From positions 866,550 to 930,549 of the forward strand of contig NZ_LT960614.1 in NCBI RefSeq assembly GCF_900231165.1: a DNA stretch of 64,000 nt, in the 5' to 3' direction. The position numbers and the translations under genes were made by a program. Below the pieces are notes generated by a model, which was not told the origin of the DNA, ran no database searches, and saw nothing but the letters and a program-made list of their open reading frames with translations. The DNA comes from Hartmannibacter diazotrophicus (GTDB taxonomy: Bacteria; Pseudomonadota; Alphaproteobacteria; Rhizobiales; Pleomorphomonadaceae). Below, in pieces: positions 37,597-46,020 of this stretch (positions are counted from its first letter, which is position 1; every line of letters starts with the position of its first letter).

Positions 37597-37746
37597 CGTT
37601 CTCAGGGCGGGGTGAAACTCCCCACCGGCGGTATGCGGCTTTGGCCGCGAGCCCGCGAGCGCCTTCCCGCCAGCGTACTGGAGGAAGGGTCAGCAGACCA
37701 GGTGAGAGGCCTGGGCCGACGGTCATAGTCCGGATGAGAGAGAACG
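37597..37746 (+). promoter_or_regulatory. FMN riboswitch (RFN element)
   Basis: The conserved RFN core is complete. The outer helix P1 pairs CGTTCTC with GAGAACG. Then come AGGGCGGGGTGAAACTCCCC, ACCGGCGGTA, AGCCCGCGAGC, GGTCAGCAGACC, GGTGAGAGGCC, and GACGGTCATAGTCCGGATG. It binds FMN and shuts down the downstream ribH2 gene. The approximately 85 bp between the aptamer and the gene contain a GC hairpin (CCCCGTTGCCGGGG) and the AAGGAG site, compatible with translational or termination control. Consensus matching was by eye, but the element is unmistakable. Confidence 0.97.
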
Positions 37747-37833
37747 GATGAGCCGATCCCCGTTGCCGGGGAGCGCCGGCTTGTGCGTGATCGCCTTGGG
37801 TGCGGTGTCATAACCCGTGAAAGGAGCGATTAC

Positions 37834-38268
37834 GTGACGCACACCCGCTATGCCTTCGTCAAAGCCAACTGGCACGCCGACATTGTCGACCGGGCCCTCG
37901 ACGGATTTCTGGAACTCATTCCCGCTTCCCAGGTCGACGTCTACGACGTGCCCGGCGCTTTCGAGATGCCGCTCGTCGCCCGCGATCTGGCATTGTCGCA
38001 TCGCTATGCCGCCGTCGCGGCCGCTGCCCTCGTCGTCGATGGTGGCATCTACCGTCATGATTTCGTCGCCGCCGCCGTTGTCGACGGCCTGATGCGCGTC
38101 AGCCTCGACACGGGCGTTCCGATCCTCTCGGTGTCGCTGACCCCGCATCATTTCCAGGAGACGGACCATCACCGCGCGATCTTCCGCGAGCATTTCGTCA
38201 AGAAGGGCAGGGAGGCCGCCGAGGCGGCCCTGATGATCGGCAAGACGCGCATGTCGCTCGCCGCCTGA
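37834..38268 (+). CDS. ribH2: 6,7-dimethyl-8-ribityllumazine synthase, type II
   Basis: A 144-residue lumazine synthase. It condenses 3,4-dihydroxy-2-butanone-4-phosphate with ribitylaminouracil, the penultimate riboflavin step. Motifs are FVKANWHADIVD (aromatic substrate platform is Trp), VPGAFEMPLVARDLA, AALVVDGGIYRHDFVAAAVVDG, and LTPHHFQETDHHR with the catalytic His. The ANWHADIVD and DGGIYRHDF strings are those of the decameric RibH2 type known from Brucella and Mesorhizobium. The GTG at 37834 is chosen because AAGGAG lies seven bases upstream and homology begins there. Expression is controlled by the FMN riboswitch. Confidence 0.93.
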   Translation: MTHTRYAFVKANWHADIVDRALDGFLELIPASQVDVYDVPGAFEMPLVARDLALSHRYAAVAAAALVVDGGIYRHDFVAAAVVDGLMRVSLDTGVPILSVSLTPHHFQETDHHRAIFREHFVKKGREAAEAALMIGKTRMSLAA

Positions 38269-38297
38269 TCCCTCTCAGGTCCTGACACGAGACAAAA

Positions 38298-38323
38298 GCG
38301 GCCGGATCATCCGATCCGGCCGC
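38298..38323. terminator. Bidirectional terminator between ribH2 and a dehydrogenase gene
   Basis: A perfect 11-bp stem, GCGGCCGGATC and GATCCGGCCGC, with a 4-base loop, sits between two convergent genes. On the minus strand it is followed by CTTTTG; on the plus strand by ACTTCTT. Confidence 0.8.
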
Positions 38324-38352
38324 ACTTCTTCGCAAATGCTCCTGATCGTCGA

Positions 38353-39135
38353 TCAGGACATGATCAGACCGCCGTCGACGTTGATCGTCTGGCCGGTGAT
38401 ATAGGCCGCGTCGTCGCTGGCAAGGAAGGCAACGAGGCCGGCGACGTCATCGCCCGAGCCGGCGCGGCCCATCGGGATGCCTTCCACCCATTCCGCCATC
38501 AGTTCGCCGGGCTTGTAGTCGCCCAAGAGCTTGCCCCAGACCTCGTCGTTGTAGGCCCACATGTCGGTCTCGATGATGCCCGGGCAGAAGGCGTTGACGG
38601 TGATGCCTTCCTTGGCGACTTCCTTGGCAAGGCTCTGCGTGACGCCGACGACGCCGAACTTGGAGGCGGCATAGTGCGGCGTGTAGATGAAGCCCTCGCG
38701 CGCCTGGCCCGAGGCGGTGTTGATCAGCCGGCCGCCGCGCCCTTGCGCGCGCATGCGCCGGATCGCCTCCTGGCAGCACAGGAAAACGCCCTTGGTGTTG
38801 ACGTCCATGACCTTGTCCCACTCGGCCTCGGTCATGTCCTCGATCTTGGCGATGGTGATCACGCCGGCATTCTGGACCGAGATGTCGACGCCGCCGAAAA
38901 CCTTTTCCGCCTCGTCGTAGAGCACGGTGACACTCGCCTTGTCGGTGACGTCGGCGATGAAGCTTGCGGCCTTGCCACCGCTCGCAGTGATCGACTCGGC
39001 CACGTCCTTGACGAGGGCCTCGTTGGCCGACACCAGCACCGAGGCGCCCTCGCTTGCAAACCTGCGGGCGATGGCCGCGCCAATGCCGCGGCTGCCTCCC
39101 GTGATCACCACTGTCTTTCCGTCAAATCGCGCCAT
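38353..39135 (-). CDS. Short-chain polyol dehydrogenase (SDR family)
   Basis: A 260-residue classical SDR: NAD-binding TGGSRGIGAAIA (about residues 12-23), the NAG motif in VQNAG, catalytic Ser in NTASG, and Y-x3-K in HYAASKFG. The C-terminal SGDDVAGLVAFLASDDAAYI followed by TGQTINVDGGL is typical of sugar-alcohol or acetoin-type dehydrogenases. It starts at the ATG at 39135 (MARFDGKTVVIT). It lies downstream of the SorC regulator on the same strand and divergent from the catabolic operon, so it most likely oxidises the same polyol or a stereoisomer, giving a ketose. The substrate is not readable. Confidence 0.87.
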   Translation of the reverse strand: MARFDGKTVVITGGSRGIGAAIARRFASEGASVLVSANEALVKDVAESITASGGKAASFIADVTDKASVTVLYDEAEKVFGGVDISVQNAGVITIAKIEDMTEAEWDKVMDVNTKGVFLCCQEAIRRMRAQGRGGRLINTASGQAREGFIYTPHYAASKFGVVGVTQSLAKEVAKEGITVNAFCPGIIETDMWAYNDEVWGKLLGDYKPGELMAEWVEGIPMGRAGSGDDVAGLVAFLASDDAAYITGQTINVDGGLIMS

Positions 39136-39172
39136 GCTGTCCTCCCGGTCGCGTATGTCTATTCGTGTGTGA

Positions 39173-40150
39173 CTATTGAGGAATGCCGTTGCCGGCCGGC
39201 CATTCCGCCAGCTTCTCGGCCGTGAATTTGTCGGTGACGAAGACGTTGATGAGCCCGGTCTGCAGCGCGCCGTGAAGGGCCGCGACCTTGCGCTCGCCGC
39301 CCGCGACGGCAACGACCCGCGGCACCGTCTTCAGTTCGTCGAGGCTCATGCCGATGATCCGCTCGTCGAAGGGGCCGCCGACCGGCTTGCCGTCGATGTC
39401 GAAGAAGCGCAGGCAGATGTCGCCGACCGCGCCGCGCGCCGCGAGATCGTTGAGTTCCTCGCCCGTGAAGGAATTGCCGGAGTTGGCAAGCATCACCGAG
39501 GGCTGCAGCGCGCCGACGCCGATCAGAGCCATCGTCACCCGCCGGAACTGGTCCATCGTGCCGCGCACGTAGGAATCGCCCAGCATGACGAGCCGCGCCG
39601 CCGAGGAACTGGCAACGCCCTGCGAGGGCAGCAGCATCGGCTCCGCACCGGCGAGTTCGGCAAGCCGCGTCGTTAGTTGCGTCGCATGGCTCTGGACGGA
39701 GGGATTGCCGATGCCGCCGAGAATCTGGACGACGCGCTCGGCCTTGACCCGCTTCAGCGGATGAATGGCGTCCACCATGCGCAGGAGCGAGGCGCTCCAT
39801 GAGGAAATGCCGATGACCTCGCCGTCGGTCATCGTCGTCTCGAAATAATGCGCGGCGGCGGCCCCGATGGCGGCAAGGATCGCGTCCTCGCGGTCTTCGA
39901 AACAGTCGGCGACGATCACCTCGTCGAGCCCGTAGCGATCGCGCAGGGCCGCTTCGGTCTGCGGAAAGGTGCCGCGCGGCGCGGCGATGGTGATCCGCAC
40001 GATGCCTTCGCTAAGCGCCCTGGTGATCAGGCGCGACACGCTGGCCTGCGAGATATGCAGCAGCTTGGAGATCTCCGCCTGCTTCATGCCTTCGCCGTAA
40101 TAGAGCTGGGCAATGCGGGCCATCAGGCGAAGTTCGTGGGTTCTGCTCAT
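39173..40150 (-). CDS. SorC/DeoR-type sugar-binding transcriptional regulator
   Basis: 325 residues. The N-terminal helix-turn-helix (MARIAQLYYGEGMKQAEISK, then HISQASVSRLITRALSEG) precedes a SorC sugar-binding domain (about 60-320) with ISSWSASLLRMVDAI, VQILGGIGNPS, and the phosphosugar-site region (GGPFDERIIGMSLDEL, VVAVAGGERKVAALHGAL). SorC proteins are tetramers that bind operators at divergent promoters and release or activate upon binding a phosphorylated sugar. Its position, divergent from the transketolase-kinase-ABC operon, and two TATTCA-type palindromes in the spacer make it the likely local regulator. Confidence 0.92.
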   Translation of the reverse strand: MSRTHELRLMARIAQLYYGEGMKQAEISKLLHISQASVSRLITRALSEGIVRITIAAPRGTFPQTEAALRDRYGLDEVIVADCFEDREDAILAAIGAAAAHYFETTMTDGEVIGISSWSASLLRMVDAIHPLKRVKAERVVQILGGIGNPSVQSHATQLTTRLAELAGAEPMLLPSQGVASSSAARLVMLGDSYVRGTMDQFRRVTMALIGVGALQPSVMLANSGNSFTGEELNDLAARGAVGDICLRFFDIDGKPVGGPFDERIIGMSLDELKTVPRVVAVAGGERKVAALHGALQTGLINVFVTDKFTAEKLAEWPAGNGIPQ

Positions 40151-40216
40151 GACATCCGGTCCCCGTCGGGCGTTCCACCCATTATTTTTGGCCTCTAATA
40201 AATTGAGGTCATCGTC

Positions 40217-40230
40217 TGAATATATATTCC
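40217..40230. promoter_or_regulatory. Candidate SorC operator, regulator-proximal
   Basis: TGAATATATATTCC contains the perfect 12-bp palindrome GAATATATATTC, about 70 bp before the sorC-type start codon. It shares TGAATA and TATTC half-sites with the palindrome at 40408-40423. Confidence 0.45.
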
Positions 40231-40362
40231 TACATGAATGAAAAAGAAAAGATGCATCACGGGAATCCGGTGATTGTCGTTGCGTACCAAGGGATTTTGC
40301 AGTGCGAAAAATATCCTCGCTGTTGCAGCATGTTGGCGAGGATAGGCTCGTCTGCGCCTCTC

Positions 40363-40391
40363 TTGACGCAGTCCTAGCACAAGCCTATTCT
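40363..40391 (+). promoter_or_regulatory. Sigma-70-type promoter of the polyol catabolic operon
   Basis: TTGACG (40363-40368) and TATTCT (40386-40391) are separated by exactly 17 bp. A transcript starting near 40398 would have a leader of about 35 bases before the GTG at 40434. The operator palindrome falls just downstream of the predicted start, a repressing position. Confidence 0.65.
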
Positions 40392-40407
40392 GGAAATCAA
40401 TTCGTCA

Positions 40408-40423
40408 ATGAATAAATATTCAT
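40408..40423. promoter_or_regulatory. Candidate SorC operator, operon-proximal
   Basis: ATGAATA-AA-TATTCAT, a perfect 7-bp inverted repeat with a two-base centre, located about 10-25 bases after the predicted transcription start and overlapping an ATG that is a less likely start codon. It shares half-sites with 40217-40230. Confidence 0.6.
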
Positions 40424-40433
40424 GGAGTTCAAC

Positions 40434-41315
40434 GTGACCCTAGATGCTCTGGCCGTGGAGATGCCGAAAGACTGGCATCCGGTCGTCTGGCAGGACGCTT
40501 CCCCCGAGGAGCGGGCCGGACGGCTTTCCGCGACCGCCCGCGATGTTCGTCGTTCCGTCGTAAGGACGATCGATGCCGCCCGCGCAGGTCATATCGGCGG
40601 CGATCTTTCGGTCTCCGACATCCTGACGACGCTCTTCTTTTCGGTGCTGCGGCTCGATCCGGCGCACCCCTCGCACCCGCAGCGCGACCGCTTCATCCTG
40701 TCCAAGGGCCATTGCGCCGCCGCGCTCTATTCGGTGCTCGCCCTGCGCGGCTTCATCAGTCCCGATCTGCTGCCGACCTTCATGAAGCCGCTCTCCGCGC
40801 TGAACGGCCACCCGAACCGCAACAAGGTGCCGGGCGTGGAGGCCAACACCGGCCCGCTCGGTCATGGCCTTCCGATCGGCGTCGGCAGCGCCATTGCCTC
40901 CCGTCTTTCCGGCGCCAACTGGCAGACCTTCGTCGTTCTCGGCGACGGCGAGTTGCAGGAAGGCTCCAACTGGGAAGCGGCGATGTCCGCCGGTCATCGC
41001 GGTCTCGACAATCTCGTCGCCATCGTCGACCGCAACCGCCTGCAGCAGGGCGCACGCACCGAGGAGACCGCCCGGCTCGATCCGCTTGCCGACAAGTGGC
41101 GTGCCTTCGGCTGGGACGCCGTCGAGGTCGACGGTCACGATCATGCGGCGCTCTTCGAGGTCTTCACCCGTCCCCGTCAGGGCAAGCCGCTCTGCATCGT
41201 CGCCAACACCACCAAGGGCAAGGGCGTTTCCTTCATCGAGGATCGCGTCGAGTGGCACCACAAGGTGCCGTCGCCAGAGCAGGTGCGTCAGGCGCTTGAG
41301 GAGCTTGGACAATGA
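40434..41315 (+). CDS. Transketolase, N-terminal (TPP-binding) subunit
   Basis: About 293 residues, only the thiamine-diphosphate half of transketolase. Features are RAGHIGGDLSVSDILTTLFF, SKGHCAAALYSVLALRG, LGHGLPIGVGSAIASRL, and the TPP motif GDGELQEGSNWEAAM followed by VAIVDRN. The start is set at GTG 40434 because GGAG precedes it by seven bases and the upstream ATG (40422) lies inside the operator palindrome. It pairs with the next gene, overlapping by four bases (ATGA), to form a complete enzyme that shuttles two-carbon units in the pentose phosphate pathway. Split transketolases are typical of catabolic operons. Confidence 0.92.
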   Translation: MTLDALAVEMPKDWHPVVWQDASPEERAGRLSATARDVRRSVVRTIDAARAGHIGGDLSVSDILTTLFFSVLRLDPAHPSHPQRDRFILSKGHCAAALYSVLALRGFISPDLLPTFMKPLSALNGHPNRNKVPGVEANTGPLGHGLPIGVGSAIASRLSGANWQTFVVLGDGELQEGSNWEAAMSAGHRGLDNLVAIVDRNRLQQGARTEETARLDPLADKWRAFGWDAVEVDGHDHAALFEVFTRPRQGKPLCIVANTTKGKGVSFIEDRVEWHHKVPSPEQVRQALEELGQ

Positions 41316-42262
41316 GTGCGCTTGCCGTCGCCCCGGCCCCCATCTTCGACTGCCGTCAGGCCTTCGCCGAAACGCTCATCGAACTCGCCCGTGCCGATGC
41401 GCGCGTCGTCGCGGTCTGCAACGACAGTGTCGGCTCCAGCAATCTCAACGGCTTCAAGGCCGAGTTCCCTGACAGGCTGATCAATGTCGGCATCGCCGAG
41501 CAGAACATGGTCGGCGTTGCGGCGGGTCTTGCCAACGGCGGCTTCGTGCCCTTCGTCTGTGCCGCCTCGCCTTTCCTGACGGGCCGCGCGCTGGAGCAGA
41601 TCAAGGCGGATGTCGCCTACAACGGCTATCACGTCGTTCTGTGCGGCATGAGCCCCGGCATGGCCTATGGTGAACTCGGGCCGACCCATCATTCCATCGA
41701 GGATCTGTCCTGGCTGCGGGCGATCACGGGCCTTTCCATCGTCGTGCCGGCGGATCCGGAACAGACGAGCGCCGCCGTACGCTGGGCGCTTGGCGCAGGC
41801 AAGCCGGCCTTCCTGCGTGTCGGGCGCGTCAAGGTTCCCTCGGTGACGACGTCATCGGAACCCTTCCGCTTCGGCAAGGCCGATGTGCTGCGCGAGGGCC
41901 GCGATCTCACGATCATCGCCACCGGAACATTGGTGTCTCGTGCGCTCGAAGCTGCCGACGCGCTGGCGGCCCGGTCGATCTCGGCGCGTGTCGTCAACAT
42001 GTCGACGATCACGCCACTCGACGAAGCGGTCATCATTGAGGCGGCGAAAGAGACGGGGGCCATCGTCACGGCGGAAGAAGCCATGGTCGAAGGCGGCCTT
42101 GGCGCTGCCGTCGCCGAAACCGTCGTTCGCCATTGCCCCGTTCCGATGCGCCTGCTCGGCGTGCCGGGGTTCGCGCCGACGGGCGGCGCCGAATTCCTGC
42201 TCGATCATTTCGGCCTCAGCCGCGACGGCATCGTCGCCGCGGCGCTCGAACTGAAGGGATAA
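41312..42262 (+). CDS. Transketolase, C-terminal subunit
   Basis: 316 residues, the pyrimidine-binding and C-terminal domains of transketolase. The activating Glu is in INVGIAEQNMVGVAAGLA; PFLTGRALEQIKADVAYNG and GPTHHSIEDLSWLRAI follow, then the transketolase C domain (FGKADVLREGRDLTIIATGT, VVNMSTITPLDEAVI). It depends on the preceding gene for cofactor binding. The four-base overlap implies coupled translation and equal stoichiometry. It likely feeds pentulose phosphate from this pathway into central metabolism. Confidence 0.92.
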   Translation: MSALAVAPAPIFDCRQAFAETLIELARADARVVAVCNDSVGSSNLNGFKAEFPDRLINVGIAEQNMVGVAAGLANGGFVPFVCAASPFLTGRALEQIKADVAYNGYHVVLCGMSPGMAYGELGPTHHSIEDLSWLRAITGLSIVVPADPEQTSAAVRWALGAGKPAFLRVGRVKVPSVTTSSEPFRFGKADVLREGRDLTIIATGTLVSRALEAADALAARSISARVVNMSTITPLDEAVIIEAAKETGAIVTAEEAMVEGGLGAAVAETVVRHCPVPMRLLGVPGFAPTGGAEFLLDHFGLSRDGIVAAALELKG

Positions 42263-42265
42263 GCG

Positions 42266-43750
42266 ATGGCGTCACCGCTCATCCTCGCCATCGATCAGGG
42301 CACAAGCTCGACCAAGAGCCTCCTTGTGGATGCGGCAGGCAAGGTCGTGGCCATCGGGTCGGCGCCGCTCGGCCAGAGCGCGCCCCAGCCGGGCTGGGTC
42401 GAGCAGGATGCGCTTGAAATCTGGCAGAGCGTGCAGCGCGCGGTCGCCGCGGCGGTCACACCCGAAACGGCCGGGAGGATCGTGGCCGTCGGGCTCAGCA
42501 CGCAGCGCGAATCCTGCGTCATCTGGGAGAGGTCAAGCGGCAAGCCATTGACCCCGGTGCTCTCCTGGCAGGACCAGCGGACCGAAGGTCTTTGTGCGGA
42601 GTTGCGCGCCGAGTGTCACAGCGACTATGTCCGCAAGACGAGCGGGTTGCCGCTCGATCCGATGTTCTCGGCCGCCAAGGCGAAATGGCTGCTCGACCGT
42701 ATCGACCCGGACCGCAGGCGCGCAGACGCCGGCGAGATCGTCGTCGGCACGATTGACGCGTTCCTGCTCTCGCGCTTCGGCGGTGAGCCACTGGTCGAGG
42801 CCGGCAACGCCTCGCGCATGCAACTCGTCGATGTCGCGAAGGCCGACTATGACGACAGGCTGCTGGCGCTCTTCGGCATTCCGCGCGCAGCATTGCCGCG
42901 CATCGTTCCCTCGACGGGGCCGTTTCCGGCGGTTCGCGGTCTCGCGCCCGTTCCCGATGGCGTGCCGGTCACGGCGGTCCTCGCCGATTCCCACGCCGCG
43001 CTCTTCGCCCATGGCGCCTTTGCGCCGGGGCCCGTGAAGGCGACGCAAGGCACCGGCTCGTCCGTGATGGGCCTGCTCGACCGGCCCGCGACCAACGACG
43101 GCGCAAGCCTGCACAAGGGCCTCTGCGTCACGCTCGCCTGGTGGATCGACGCGCCGATGCTGGCCTTCGAGGGCAACATCCGCTCGGCGGGCTCGACGCT
43201 GATCTGGACCGCCGACCTTCTTGGCGTCGGAACGGACGAACTCGCGCGCATGGCGGCCTTGATCGAGGATGCCGGCAATGTCCACCTCGTGCCGGGCTTC
43301 AACGGCCTCGGCGCGCCCTGGTGGGACGGGGTGGCGGTGGCGACCCTCTCCGGCTTTGCGCTTGGAACCAAACGGGAGGTGGTTGCCCGTGCGGCGCTCG
43401 ACTCCATCGCCCACCAGATCGCCGATCTCATCGATGCGGTGCGTGAAAGCGGTGTCGCCGTCGATCGTCTTCATGTCGACGGCGGACCGACAAAAAATGC
43501 ACAACTCATGCAATTTGAGGCCGACATGATCGGCCTTCCCGTCGAGACGACCGAAACCGCTGAACTGTCCGCGATGGGCGCGGCGCATCTGGCCGGTGTC
43601 TCGGCCGGGCTCTTCGATCTCCGCTCGCTCGGCGAGCTGGATCGCGGCGGGCTCGTCTACACCCCGGCGGTTGATGAAGCCTCGCGCGCGGCAAAGCGCG
43701 CGGGCTGGCGGCGCGCCGTTGCCCGCTCTCTCAGCAGCGGAATGGCCTGA
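42266..43750 (+). CDS. FGGY family carbohydrate kinase
   Basis: 494 residues of the FGGY fold: an N-terminal LAIDQGTSSTKSLLVDAAG phosphate-binding loop, SWQDQRTEGLCAELR with the catalytic Asp region, ATQGTGSSVMGLL and the C-terminal VDGGPTKNAQLMQFEADMIG. The family phosphorylates glycerol, pentuloses, tetritols or related compounds. Some segments recall glycerol kinase, but context (dehydrogenases plus transketolase) points to a ketopentose such as xylulose or ribulose, or a four-carbon ketose. It starts three bases after the transketolase subunit, in the same operon. Confidence 0.9.
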   Translation: MASPLILAIDQGTSSTKSLLVDAAGKVVAIGSAPLGQSAPQPGWVEQDALEIWQSVQRAVAAAVTPETAGRIVAVGLSTQRESCVIWERSSGKPLTPVLSWQDQRTEGLCAELRAECHSDYVRKTSGLPLDPMFSAAKAKWLLDRIDPDRRRADAGEIVVGTIDAFLLSRFGGEPLVEAGNASRMQLVDVAKADYDDRLLALFGIPRAALPRIVPSTGPFPAVRGLAPVPDGVPVTAVLADSHAALFAHGAFAPGPVKATQGTGSSVMGLLDRPATNDGASLHKGLCVTLAWWIDAPMLAFEGNIRSAGSTLIWTADLLGVGTDELARMAALIEDAGNVHLVPGFNGLGAPWWDGVAVATLSGFALGTKREVVARAALDSIAHQIADLIDAVRESGVAVDRLHVDGGPTKNAQLMQFEADMIGLPVETTETAELSAMGAAHLAGVSAGLFDLRSLGELDRGGLVYTPAVDEASRAAKRAGWRRAVARSLSSGMA

Positions 43751-43830
43751 AGAAGGCCGGACGAAACCAGAACAGCCGGCCCACGGCCGGACAATGACGA
43801 CGACCGGACGGGTCGGACAGGAGAGGAACG

Positions 43831-44817
43831 ATGACAATGACGACGGCATCGGGCGGGGCGGAGGCCGGATCGCGAAAGTGGAGCCTGCGCCTTGGCAGCG
43901 GCGCGACCGGCCCGTTTCTCGGCCTGATCGCGCTCTGCGTTTTCCTGGCCTTCTCCAGCGACACCTTCCTGACCATGCGCAACTTCCTCAACGTCATGGA
44001 CCAGATCACGGTGATCGGCGTCATGGCGATCGGCATGACCTTCGTCATCCTGATCGGCGGCATCGATCTCTCGGTCGGATCGGTCCTGGCGCTGTCGGCC
44101 ATGGTGATGGGCTATCTCGGCAACTGGGTCGGCGTTCCCTTTCCGCTGGCGATCATGGCCGCGCTCCTTGCCGCGTCCGTCGCCGGTCTTGTCAGCGGTC
44201 TGATGGTGACGCAGCTCAACATGCCGCCATTCATCGCGACGCTGGCGATGATGTCGATGGCGCGCGGTATCGCGTCGATCATCACCGACGGCCAGCAGAT
44301 CATCGGCTTTCCCGACTGGTTCTCGAACCTTGCCATCATCCGGCACTTCGGCCTGCTCAGCGCCACCGTTGCCGTCATGCTCTTCTTCACGCTGGTGACC
44401 TGGGCCTTCCTGCGCTTCCGTCCGGCAGGGCGTGAACTCTATGCGATCGGCGGCAGCCCCGAGGTTGCCCGGCTTGCCGGTGTGCGCGTCGCCGCCGCAA
44501 CGGTCGGCGTCTATGTCTTCTGCGGCTTCATGGCCGGGATTGCCGGGGTGATCCTGTCGGCCCGCCTCGACTCCGCCCAGCCGAGTTCGGGCCTTGGCTA
44601 CGAACTCGACACCATTGCGGCGGTCGTCATCGGCGGCGCCAGCCTCTCCGGCGGTGTCGGCGGCATCGCCGGCACGGCAGTCGGCGTCCTGATCATCGGT
44701 TTCCTACGCAACGGCCTCAACCTGCTCCACGTCTCGCCCTTCGTGCAGCAGGTAATCATCGGCCTCGTCATCGCACTGGCGGTGGCGGCGGACACGGTCC
44801 GCAAGCGCCGCCAGTAG
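43831..44817 (+). CDS. Sugar ABC transporter permease (RbsC-like)
   Basis: 328 residues with about ten hydrophobic helices. RbsC-type motifs are MRNFLNVMDQITVIGVMAIG, TFVILIGGIDLSVGSVLALS, the EAA-like loop GRELYAIGGSPEVARLAGV, and GGASLSGGVGGIAGTAVGVL. It forms the homodimeric channel for a CUT2-type importer with the adjacent binding protein and ATPase. GGAGAGGAACG precedes the ATG. The 80-bp gap to the kinase and a hairpin just downstream separate it from neighbours within the same transcription unit. Confidence 0.93.
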   Translation: MTMTTASGGAEAGSRKWSLRLGSGATGPFLGLIALCVFLAFSSDTFLTMRNFLNVMDQITVIGVMAIGMTFVILIGGIDLSVGSVLALSAMVMGYLGNWVGVPFPLAIMAALLAASVAGLVSGLMVTQLNMPPFIATLAMMSMARGIASIITDGQQIIGFPDWFSNLAIIRHFGLLSATVAVMLFFTLVTWAFLRFRPAGRELYAIGGSPEVARLAGVRVAAATVGVYVFCGFMAGIAGVILSARLDSAQPSSGLGYELDTIAAVVIGGASLSGGVGGIAGTAVGVLIIGFLRNGLNLLHVSPFVQQVIIGLVIALAVAADTVRKRRQ

Positions 44818-44849
44818 GCGGCCAACGCGCAAAGGTCGGCGCGCAAGGA

Positions 44850-44873
44850 GGCATGCCGGCTTTACGGCATGCC
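44850..44873 (+). other. Intergenic mRNA hairpin before the binding-protein gene
   Basis: A perfect 9-bp stem, GGCATGCCG and CGGCATGCC, with a 6-base loop and no T-run. It lies between the permease and binding-protein genes and may be an mRNA processing or stability element. Confidence 0.45.
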
Positions 44874-44990
44874 GAACGGAATTCGCCCGGCGAGGCGAAA
44901 AGAGGTCCACGTGGACCAAGAAAAGCCAGCCTTAGGCCGAAGGGGAGAGCCCGACGGCACGGCAAACAGACTGACAATGGAGGAAATGCA

Positions 44991-45929
44991 ATGCTTACAC
45001 GTCGTGCCGCCCTGTTGGCCGCCACCGCTGCCCTGGCCATGGCCAGTGTCGTCCAGCCTTCGTCCGCAGCCGAGCTCAAGAAGCTTGGCCTTGCGGTCGC
45101 CAACCTGCAGGCGAACTTCTTCAACCAGATCAAGCAGTCCGTCGAGGCCTACGCCAAGACCAAGGGCATCGAGGTGATCACCGTCGACGCCAAGGGCGAT
45201 GCCGCCACGCAGGTGAGCCAGGTGCAGGACCTGATCGCCCAGAACGTCGACGCGCTGATCTACATCCCCGCCGGCGCCACCGCCGCCTCCGTGCCGGTGA
45301 AGACCGCCAAGGCCGCGGGCATCCCGGTCGTCAACATCGACCGCAATGCCGAAGGCGCGCCGGGCGACACCTTCATCGCCACCGACAGCGTCACCTCGGC
45401 TCGTCAGGTCTGCGACTACATTGCCAAGCAGGCCGGCGGCAAGGGCGAGATGATCATCATCCATGGCCAGAAGGGCACGACCCCCGAGGTCGACCGCTCC
45501 AAGGGCTGCGGCGAGGCGCTCGCCAACTATCCTGACATCAAGATCGTCGGCGAACTCTGGAGCGAGGGTTGGCATCAGGACGAAGGCTTCAAGCTGACCC
45601 AGGATCTTCTGCAGTCCAACCCGAACGTCTCGATCATCTTCGGTCAGGCTGACGCGTTGGCACTCGGCGCTGCTCAGGCGGTGAAGGTCGCCAACCTCGG
45701 CCACCGCATCTGGATCGCCGGCTTCGACGGTGACACGGCTGCGCTCGAAGCGCTGAAGGAAGGTGTCTTCGACGTCACCGCCACCCAGCAGACCCAGAAG
45801 ATGGGCCGCATGGGCGTCGATTCCGCGATGGCGCTCGTCGCCGGAACGGAGATCCCGGCCGAACAGCTCCAGGACGCGACGCTGACGACGAAGGACAACG
45901 TCGACGGGTTCATCAAGGAACATCCCTGA
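44991..45929 (+). CDS. Periplasmic sugar-binding protein of the ABC importer
   Basis: 312 residues with an N-terminal signal (MLTRRAALLAATAALAMASV, cleavage after PSSAA) and a Peripla_BP_4 fold: LGLAVANLQANFFNQIKQSV, the DAKGDAATQVSQVQDLIAQN helix, IPVVNIDRNAEGAPG and WIAGFDGDTAALEALKEG. It captures the polyol or sugar for the RbsC-type permease. The ATG at 44991 is preferred over an upstream start because GGAGG lies eight bases before it and the signal peptide begins there. Hairpins on both sides of the gene may raise its mRNA level relative to the permease and ATPase. Confidence 0.93.
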   Translation: MLTRRAALLAATAALAMASVVQPSSAAELKKLGLAVANLQANFFNQIKQSVEAYAKTKGIEVITVDAKGDAATQVSQVQDLIAQNVDALIYIPAGATAASVPVKTAKAAGIPVVNIDRNAEGAPGDTFIATDSVTSARQVCDYIAKQAGGKGEMIIIHGQKGTTPEVDRSKGCGEALANYPDIKIVGELWSEGWHQDEGFKLTQDLLQSNPNVSIIFGQADALALGAAQAVKVANLGHRIWIAGFDGDTAALEALKEGVFDVTATQQTQKMGRMGVDSAMALVAGTEIPAEQLQDATLTTKDNVDGFIKEHP

Positions 45930-46020
45930 ACCGCGACCTGACGGGCCGCTCCGCGGGCTGAAAGGCGCGCGGGGCGTCCCGTCCCTTTTTCGCAGTAGTC
46001 AGGATCGCGAAAGACCGTCT

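Noticed and set aside
40422-40433. The ATG at 40422 as start of the transketolase subunit
   Set aside because: It lies inside the operator palindrome and has no ribosome site, while the GTG at 40434 has GGAG at the right distance.
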